Assembly: GCA_964020155.1 (NCBI GenBank)
Contig: OZ026548.1
Span: forward strand, 4,506,397 to 4,570,396
DNA length: 64,000 bases
From: Chondrilla cf. caribensis
Lineage: Eukaryota; Porifera; Demospongiae; Chondrillida; Chondrillidae
Direction: 5' to 3'
Within the stretch, counting starts at the first letter, position 1; each line of letters begins with the position of its first letter. Both the position numbers and the translations under genes were made by a program. The notes below the pieces were generated by a model. The model had not been told where the DNA came from, ran no database searches, and saw only the letters and a list, made by a program, of their open reading frames with translations. This document shows, piece after piece, positions 34,381 through 64,000 of the stretch.

Positions 34381-34846
34381 ACATTTAACATACCTTTATG
34401 AGATGAGTACGGATGGTGCAGTGCATGGGTGATTTGCACTAAGTAATTTTGCAATTGTCCTGAAGTATATAACATCTTTAATCCTTTTTATATGTAATCA
34501 TTGAAACAATACAACTATATATTATAGTATTCGGACTCACTTATGTAGAACTATCAAATTATCTCAATGCATACGTTGATGCAGTACATGGTGTTAGTGC
34601 TGGTTATAAGTAAATCACACAATATTATATAATGATTGTATTGTTACATATAGCATGCAATGTCATTTCATTATATTTATTAGTCAATGCACATACAGTG
34701 TATGTCAAGCATTCAAATCTATAACAATTGGCAGACTAAGTACGGATTCAAGGAAACAGTTATGCTTTACAATATGATATACTGTAACATAAGTCTAAGA
34801 TAATATGTATATAAAATATCATGTTTCTTGCAATTGAAGTCCAATA

Positions 34847-35849
34847 AGTTACACATCTTCCATGTTCTCTCCTTCAAACTTGCACCTCTCTCTGCCACAC
34901 TTTACGTGTGCCCAGGGCATCCGACGAGGACGGGGAGGTGCTTCATGCCCCGTGGCCGAGGAGAACATGCCACTTGCCACCACGCCTCAGCTGTTGATGT
35001 CATCGCGCGTGTAGTCAACATCAAGCCATCATCCCATGATATAGGGTGGTGGACTGGCTTCTCGGGAGGTCCAGATTTCAGAGCCGTGATCTTTTACGTC
35101 TGGCACACCGAGTATCACGGGCGCCAGTCACCGATGTGGTCCTTTGTGACTTGATAGCTTCATGGGCCCGGAGACTCAAGAATCACGGATTTACCACCAA
35201 TCCACGGACCAGAAGACAGATGAACTGACTTCACATCGGTAATCATCAGAGTCAGGCCGGCAGGACACACATCAAACAGCGCAGCAGCTTCCTCAACACG
35301 ATGACAAGAGACTCCCCGGTAGGGCCCAAAACCTAAACTAATGTAGCATGTCTGGACCCTACTATAGCCGCATGCGCATAGTGTGTGCATAGGAGGGTGT
35401 GTGCAAGGCGCAGTGTGTGCATAGTAAAGTGTATGCAGCGTAAAGGTTGTGCATGGCACGGCCTAACTTACGTGCGCCCGAAGGCAATAATAAAGGAAAA
35501 AGGGTGGTGAGCAGAGAGCCGTGTGGTTCCGACAACATAGCCTTCGTAGGACCTACTTACAGGACCCCTAGGGGAGACTAGCCGACCATGATCCCAGGCA
35601 CCGCCCGCCTCCGAAGAGGACGGACGCCCAAACCTCGTCCGAGAACACTCGAGAGACCCGACGACTCACAGGAGACCGGGACGTGTGAACTCCATGCGTG
35701 ATCTAACAGCGAACCGAAGAAGGAGAGGGTAGAACAGCTAACCACGCTTGCGCTCGGGGCACCCCCTCCAATTCGAATTCTCCAGCATCTGCAGCTTCCC
35801 CAGCACGGATCTACTCACGAAGAAAATGGACGCGACGTCAGCTTTTATA
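34847..35849 (-). other. GC/CpG-rich conserved unit with TATA box, copy B
   Basis: Counterpart of 22840-23842. Positions 35228-35837 match 23221-23830 at all but two of 610 positions. The minus-strand TATAAAAG is at 35842-35849, and a CRE-like TGACGTC sits between it and the conserved block; this hexamer core is altered in copy A. Upstream of the TATA box the copies quickly lose identity. Function unknown. Confidence 0.55.
35842..35849 (-). promoter_or_regulatory. TATA box, copy B
   Basis: The minus strand reads TATAAAAG, about five bases from the conserved block boundary. Confidence 0.5.
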
Positions 35850-36151
35850 GAGGTTCGTACTTCGGCGATTCCCAAACGATGAATATTGATTTGACGGTGC
35901 TGTGTGATGTTGTGCCAGACCCTAGGCGCCAGCAGTATCAGACATATGACCTAGCCATGATTGTCACTTTGTCACAACATGCCCTGAACACTAAACAAAC
36001 ATGTTCCAATTTCAAAATAAACATGTTTCAAACTATAAACATAGCTACATGTCTCAAACTTCAAACAAGCATGTTCCAAACTGTGAACAAACATTCTATG
36101 TGTGTGTATGGATGTGTGCATGTGCATGTGCTGTTAAATGTGCATGTGCAT

Positions 36152-36155
<4 letters not shown>

Positions 36156-36233
<78 letters not shown>
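36156..36233 (+). repeat. (GT)n microsatellite in duplication copy B
   Basis: About 78 bp of GT, in the same relative position as 24199-24340. Confidence 0.95.
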
Positions 36234-36240
<7 letters not shown>

Positions 36241-37398
36241 GGTGTGTGTGGGTGTATGCCTGCCTGCCTGCTTTTGTGTGTTCCTAAATGTGTGTGTATG
36301 GCACATCTTGCTATGATTCATCACATATGGGTACTGCATGGGGGATCCAAGGTGACCAGTAATAAATTTAACATTATCTAGCTATTCACCACCAGCTCCA
36401 CAGTAGATGCAGTAGGGTGTACATGCATCAGTATTTGTGTTATTAAGTTTGATATGTACACAGAGCAGCTCATGGTATATATGATTGTAAGGTATAATGA
36501 TTATATTGCAGAATGTCCATGTTTTTTCTTTCATTCTATATACTTTGTCTAGGTGTCTATTCTAGTAGCACATAATGCAGAGCCTCATGCAAGATGTAGT
36601 TGCTCAAGTTTCTTAAGCATGTGGTGATCCTCGATCAATGATCTCTCTGTATATACGTGTGAAAGCATTGAACTGATGACCATCATTAAATGCCATGAAA
36701 TGATGTTTATAAATGTCTACTATGATGGTAATCACAATGATATAGCATGCATTTCACTGTCACTGACTCCATTTGGTGAATCACCACATGTATGTATGCA
36801 TAATATGTGTGTGAGTGCATGTACGTGCATGTGTGTACATATATAGGGATGCAAATATGAGTCTGTGCATATATGTAATATTATGCGTGAGCGTGAGTGT
36901 GCGTAGTACATACATTATTTGTTATAATACTATTATGTAGCCGGAGTATCATAATTTGTGACAATGTTTTGGTGCAGTGGACCTCCTGACAAAGCAGCAC
37001 AAGGAAACCTCTTTTCGCAATTGAAGTGGACCATGTATGAATCTGCAGCTGCAGTGTGACATTCTAATGAATTTATATCGGCAATGCTTTATTATACCTG
37101 ATTGTATCATGTCAATTTATTGTAAAACAGGATTCTATTATTATCACCTTCTGCATAATACACAACTAGTCTTGCATATATACATACTGTAAGAGTACTC
37201 ACTGTATGATATAATTTGATATTGATAACAACAGTAAATATTAAATGACTTGGCAATGCTTACTATAATGTAATACAGAATGTCAATACTAGATAGGTCA
37301 GTTTCCAGTACAATTAATATGAAACTAATACAGATACGACTAATATGAAATGTCAATACTAGATACATTGGTTCCTGGTACAATTACAGTAACTCATA

Positions 37399-37511
37399 TC
37401 ACCAATTGAAAACAATTTTATTCTGTGTGTTAACCGGCACGCCCTTCATCTTGGACTGATAGGAAGGCATCTGCAGACCAGTTGAGTTTATGTCATTTAT
37501 CTTGGCCTCAA
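37399..37511 (-). pseudogene. Possible orphan terminal exon, minus strand
   Basis: On the minus strand, after the acceptor CATACATACAG, a frame reads EAKINDINSTGLQMPSYQSK, then MKGVPVNTQNKIVFNW and a stop. The composition looks protein-like. A second exon-like piece lies at 37711-37772 (acceptor TTTTTTATAG, EKSDDDEGIARAVADREAKR, donor-like GTGCAT). Its phase-2 end does not fit this exon's phase-1 start, so an intervening exon or decay would be needed. No further exons are visible upstream in the satellite (37849-41765). Family not recognised. Confidence 0.3.
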
Positions 37512-37710
37512 CTGTATGTATGTACCAAACACATGTACATGTTTTAGTACATTAGTAGCATGTAGCATATGTACTCAAAGTATGTACACGTATGCTGCAT
37601 GGAAGTGCATACACATAACCAGAACTACAGGTACGAAAAAATGTGCAAGTGGTGAAACAGACACACTATGATATATCATAGTAGATGTATGTATGTACAT
37701 ATGTATGCAC

Positions 37711-37772
37711 CTTCTCTTAGCCTCTCTGTCAGCCACAGCTCGGGCAATCCCCTCATCATCATCACTTTTCTC
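37711..37772 (-). pseudogene. Possible orphan internal exon, minus strand
   Basis: An open, charged segment (EKSDDDEGIARAVADREAKR) between a good acceptor and a weak donor, isolated in the array; see the entry at 37399. Confidence 0.3.
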
Positions 37773-37848
37773 CTATAAAAAATAATACATATAACAATCA
37801 TAAATATGTACATATTGTGGTTATAAACGTACGTACCTACCTATGTAC

Positions 37849-40800
37849 GTACATTGAAAGAATATTAAGCACCTCCGAATGTAGCTGCGGTTATGGGTTA
37901 GCTACGGAGATGGGAATTGCTTGAGAAATTATGATCTATGCAAAAAGGTGCTTAGCGTCCTATACTCTCCCATACATTGAAAAATATTAAGCACCTCCAA
38001 ATGTAGCTGGGGTTACGGGTCACCTATTGAGATGGGAATTGTTTCATAAGTTAGTTCATGTCTGTAGCTAGGTCTGGCTGAAATATAAAGTTGATACACC
38101 CCCTCTCCCATAATCTATGCAAAAAGGTGCTTAGTGTCCTATACTCTCCCATACTTTGAAAATATTAAGCACCTCCAACTGTAGCTGGGGTTACGGGTCA
38201 CCTATTAAAGGTGGGAATTGTTTCATAAGTTAGTTCATGTCTGTAGCTAGGTCTGGCTGAAATATAAATTTAAGTTGATACGCCCCCTCTCCCATAATCT
38301 ATGCAAAAAGGTGCTTAGCGTCCTATACTCTCCCATACATTGAAAAATATTAAGCACCTTCCAATGTAGCTGAGGTTACGGGTCACCTATTGAGGTGGGA
38401 ATTGTTTCATAAGTTAGTTCATGTCTGTAGCTAGGCCTGGCTGAAATAAAAAGTTGATACGCCTCCTCTCTCATAAGGTATGCAAAAAGGTGCTTAGCGT
38501 CCTATACTTTCCCATACATTGAAAAATATTAAGCACCTCCAAATGTAGCTGAGGTTACGGGTCACCTATTAAAAGGGGGGAATTGTTTCATAAGTTAGTT
38601 CATGTCTGTAGCTAGGTCGGGCTGAAATATAAAGTTGATACGCCTCCTCTCTCATAAGCTATGCAAAAAGGTGCTTAGCGTTCTATACTCTCCCATACAT
38701 TGAAAAATATTAAGCACCTCCAAATGTAGCTGAGGTTACGGGTCACCTATTAAAGGTGGGAATTGTTTCATAAGTTAGTTCATGTCTGTAGCTAGGTCTG
38801 GCTGAAATATAAAGTTGATACGCCTCCTCTCTCATAAGGTATGCAAAAAGGTGCTTAGCGTCCTATACTCTCCCATACATTGAAAAATATTAAGCACCTT
38901 CCAATGTAGCTGGGGTTACGGGTCACCTATTGAGGTGGGAATTGTTTCATAAGTTAGTTCATGTCTGTAGCTAGGCCTGGCTGAAATAAAAAGTTGATAC
39001 GCCTCCTCTCTCATAAGGTATGCAAAAAGGTGCTTAACGTCCTATACTTTCCCATACATTGAAAAATATTAAGCACCTCCAAATGTAGCTGGGGTTACGG
39101 GTCACTTATTGAGGTGGGAATTGTTTCATAAGTTAGTTCATGTCTGTAGCTAGGTCTGGCTGAAATACAAAGTTGATACGCCTCCTCTCTCATAAGCTAT
39201 GCAAAAAGGTGCTTAGCGTCCTATACTCTCCCATACATTGAAAAATATTAAGCACCTTCCAATGTAGCTGGGGTTACGGGTCACCTATTAAAGGTGGGAA
39301 TTGTTTCATAAGTTAGTCCATGTCTGTAGCTAGGTCGGGCTGAAATATAAAGTTGATACGCCCCCTCTCCCATGAGCTATGCAAAAAGGTGCTTAGCGTC
39401 CTATACTCTCCCATACATTGAAAAATATTAAGCACCTTCCAATGTAGCTGGGGTTACGGGTCACCTATTGAAGTGGGAATTGTTTCATAAGTTAGTTCAT
39501 GTCTGTAGCTAGGTCTGGCTAAAATATCAAGTTGACACGCCCCCTCCCCCATGATCTATGCAAAAAGGTACTTAGCGTCCTATACTCTCCCATACATTGA
39601 AAAATATTAAGCACCTCCAAATGTAGCTGGGGTTACGGGTCACCTATTGAGATGGGAATTGTTTCATAAGTTAGTTCATGTCTATAGCTAGGCCTGGCTG
39701 AAATAAAAAGTTGATACGCCTCCTCTCTCATAAGGTATGCAAAAAGGTGCTTACCGTCCTATACTCTCCCATACATTGAAAAATATTAAGCACCTTCCAA
39801 TGTAGCTGGGGTTACGGGTCACCTATTGAAGTGGGAATTGTTTCATAAGTTAGTCCATGTCTGTAGCTAGGTCTGGCTGAAATATAAAGTTGATACGCCC
39901 CCTCTCCCATGAGCTATGCAAAAAGGTGCTTAGCGTCCTATACTCTCCCATGCATTGAAAAATATTAAGCACCTCCAAATGTAGCTGGGGTTACAGGTCA
40001 CCTATTGTGGTGGGAATTTTTTCATAAGTTAGTTCATGTCTGTAGCTAGGCCTGGCTGAAATAAAAAGTTGATACGCCTCCTCTCTCATAAGGTATGCAA
40101 AAAGGTGCTTAGCGTCCTATACTTTCCCATACATTGAAAAATATTAAGCACCTCCAAATGTAGCTGAGGTTACGGGTCACCTATTGAAGGTGGGAATTGT
40201 TTCATAAGTTAGTTCATGTCTGTAGCTAGGTCTGGCTGAAATATAAAGTAGATACGCCTCCTCTCTCATAAGCTATGCAAAAAGGTGCTTAGCGTCCTAT
40301 ACTCTCCCATACATTGAAAAATATTAAGCACCTTCCAATGTAGCTGGGGTTACGGGTCACCTATTGAGGTGGGAATTGTTTCATAAGTTAGTTCATGTCT
40401 GTAGCTAGGCCTGGCTGAAATAAAAAGTTGATACGCCTCCTCTCTCATAAGGTATGCAAAAAGGTGCTTAGCGTCCTATACTTTCCCATACATTGAAAAA
40501 TATTAAGCACCTCCAAATGTAGCTGAGGTTACGGGTCACCTATTAAAGGTGGGAATTGTTTCATAAGTTAGTTCATGTCTGTAGCTAGGTCGGGCTGAAA
40601 TATAAAGTTGATACGCCTCCTCTCTCATAAGCTATGCAAAAAGGTGCTTAGCATCCTATACTCTCCCATACATTGAAAAATATTAAGCACCTTCCAATGT
40701 AGCTGAGGTTACGGGTCACCTATTAAAGGTGGGAATTGTTTCATAAGTTAGTTCATGTCTGTAGCTAGGTCTGGCTGAAATAAAAAGTTGATACGCCTCC

Positions 40801-41765
40801 TCTCTCATAAGGTATGCAAAAAGGTGCTTAACGTCCTATACTTTCCCATACATTGAAAAATATTAAGCACCTCCAAATGTAGCTGGGGTTACGGGTCACT
40901 TATTAAAGGTGGGAATTGTTTCATAAGTTAGTCCATGTCTGTAGCTAGGTCTGGCTAAAATATCAAGTTGACACGCCCCCTACCCCATGATCTATGCCAA
41001 AAGGTGCTTAGCGTCCTATACTCTCCCATACATTGACAATATTAAGCACCTCCGACTGTAGCTGGGGTTACGGGCCTCCTATTGAGGTGGGAATGGTTTC
41101 ATAAGTTAGTTCATGTTTGTAGCTAGGTCGGGCTGAAATATCAAGTAGACACGCCCCCTCTGTCATGAGCTATGCATAAATTGACGTTCTCTCTGCTCTT
41201 CTCTCTCACACATTGATAAAATATAGTATTAAACACCTACGAATGTAGCTGGGGTTAAATGTTGGCTACAGAGATGGGAATTGTTTCATGAGAATCTGAT
41301 TGTTCACATCTCCAGCCAGGTCTAGATGGATAATATCAAGTTCACATGCTCCCTCCCTCATGAGCTATGCAAAAGGTGCTTAGCGTTGTATACTCTCCCA
41401 TACATTGCAAAATAATAATATTTAGCACCTAGCTCTGAATGTAGCTGGGGTTACGGGCCATGCACCTATTGATGTATAGGAATTGTTTCACAAGTTACTT
41501 CACATCCCCAGCTAGGTCTGGTTAAAATACCAAGTTGATACGCCCCCTTCTCCATGAGCTATAAGCAAAAAAGTTTTAGCTTTTCTCTTCTATACTCTCC
41601 CATGCATTGAAAAAAATAATAAGCACCTCTGAATATGTAGCTTTTACAGGCCATCTATTGAGGTGGAAATTGTTTCTTAAGTTATGTTCCCAACTAGGTC
41701 TGTCTAAAATATCAAGTTGATACGCCCCTTCTCTCTTTCGCTATGCAAAAAGGTGTTTAACGTCC
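37849..41765 (+). repeat. ~187-bp satellite block, plus orientation (~20 monomers), distinct subfamily
   Basis: Same monomer plan, but with subfamily-specific variants absent from the earlier blocks: TTCATAAGTTAGTTCATGTC, TGTAGCTAGGTCTGGCTG, AAGTTGATACGCC and TAGCGTCCTATAC. Neighbouring copies are very alike, which suggests local homogenisation. Monomers decay after about 41040, approaching the 3' end of POLR3A at 41986. Confidence 0.94.
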
Positions 41766-41985
41766 TACAATTATTATAATACATTATAAACGTATTTCAC
41801 ATTAATAATGTTATGTATAACAGATAAGCTCAGACATCAATATTGTAAATATAATACAGATCAATGATAATACATGCATCATTGGAATTAATGGAGGAAT
41901 ATAATCAACATCAATAATAGTTATTATAATTGCTGTTCAGTACAGCATAACGTACATCAACATCAAAGTAGACTCAACCACCAGT
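41766..41985. other. AT-rich 3' flank of POLR3A
   Basis: The gap between the last satellite remnant and the POLR3A stop codon. It probably contains the POLR3A 3' UTR; no clear AATAAA is seen on the minus strand. Confidence 0.4.
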
Positions 41986-63749
<21,764 letters not shown>

Positions 63750-64000
63750 CTCCAGTGATACGTTAACAGGATACTAACGACAAATAAATTAAAATACGCT
63801 GTAGGTCGCCATTTTCGAGCTAGCATGTGCTCACGTGAGCCACTGATTACGACTCTTGGTATCCCGCCTGTGCGTACTGAAAACACTCGTATACTCGTAT
63901 ATCAAAGATCCTTCAACGACACGCCGTGTGTACGGTAACACGCGCAATATAGAGTATAGTCTACATCAACTCCTGAGTCTGTTACAATGTACATAAAATG
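63750..64000. other. POLR3A 5' flank
   Basis: The promoter side of POLR3A to the window edge. Apart from the E-box and YY1-like site I see no TATA box or ORF. CpG density rises locally (63800-63960). Confidence 0.5.
63829..63840. promoter_or_regulatory. Palindromic E-box upstream of POLR3A
   Basis: GCTCACGTGAGC is a perfect 12-bp palindrome centred on CACGTG, about 80 bases upstream of the POLR3A ATG. A YY1-like GCCATTTT lies at about 63808-63815. Both fit a TATA-less promoter for a bHLH-Zip factor (Myc, USF or MITF class). The motif is seen; use is inferred. Confidence 0.4.

Larger units (their letters stand above)
34430..37250. repeat. Segmental duplication copy B
   Basis: Collinear partner of 22440-25095 in the same orientation. 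It keeps about 230 bp (near 36460-36690) missing from copy A and has a shorter GT array (36156-36233). Non-satellite DNA follows to 37848. Confidence 0.9.

Overview
This window comes from an animal nuclear genome. Genes are split by many short GT-AG introns, intergenic and intronic DNA is full of (GT)n/(AC)n microsatellites, and there is a large satellite array. The gene content (a spongin-type short-chain collagen, an EGF/HormR/GAIN protein, a metazoan RNA polymerase III large subunit) points to an early-branching metazoan, most likely a demosponge. That placement rests on recognising protein families by eye, not on a search.

Layout. (1) 1-75: the first exon of a minus-strand gene that runs off the left edge. 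(2) 495-9625, plus strand: a complete 18-exon gene for a 974-residue surface protein with signal peptide, eight EGF modules, Ser/Thr-rich stalk, hormone-receptor (HRM) domain, GAIN domain and an intact GPS autoproteolysis site. It ends in ONE membrane helix and a 13-residue tail, not the seven-helix domain of adhesion GPCRs. (3) About 9980-41765: roughly 30 kb dominated by a ~187-bp satellite (about 120 monomers by estimate) in blocks of alternating orientation. It is interrupted by a second repeat family (B, ~370-bp units) and by two copies, 12 kb apart, of a ~2.7-kb segment. Each copy carries a GC- and CpG-rich core next to a TATA box. A 610-bp stretch of this core differs at only 2 positions, while its flanks are clearly diverged. 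(4) 41986-63749, minus strand: a complete 36-exon POLR3A (RPC1, 1409 residues). Two intron-hosted plus-strand genes sit inside it: an intronless BEN-domain gene (45266-46783) and a two-exon short-chain collagen C4-like gene (55466-56400). The introns also hold a 799-bp Tigger/pogo-like transposon, MITEs, a perfect 35-bp-arm hairpin, minisatellites and many AC arrays.

Cross-cutting points. Eight POLR3A introns and at least one intron of the GAIN gene begin directly with a (GT)n array, so the microsatellite itself supplies the 5' splice site. Each satellite monomer carries nested inverted repeats, and array orientation switches coincide with long palindromes in the monomer spacer. The least explained element is the conserved GC-rich unit embedded in the satellite.

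Exon coordinates come from reading splice junctions, phase continuity and family similarity by eye. All 18 + 36 + 2 exons join with consistent phase and no internal stop.
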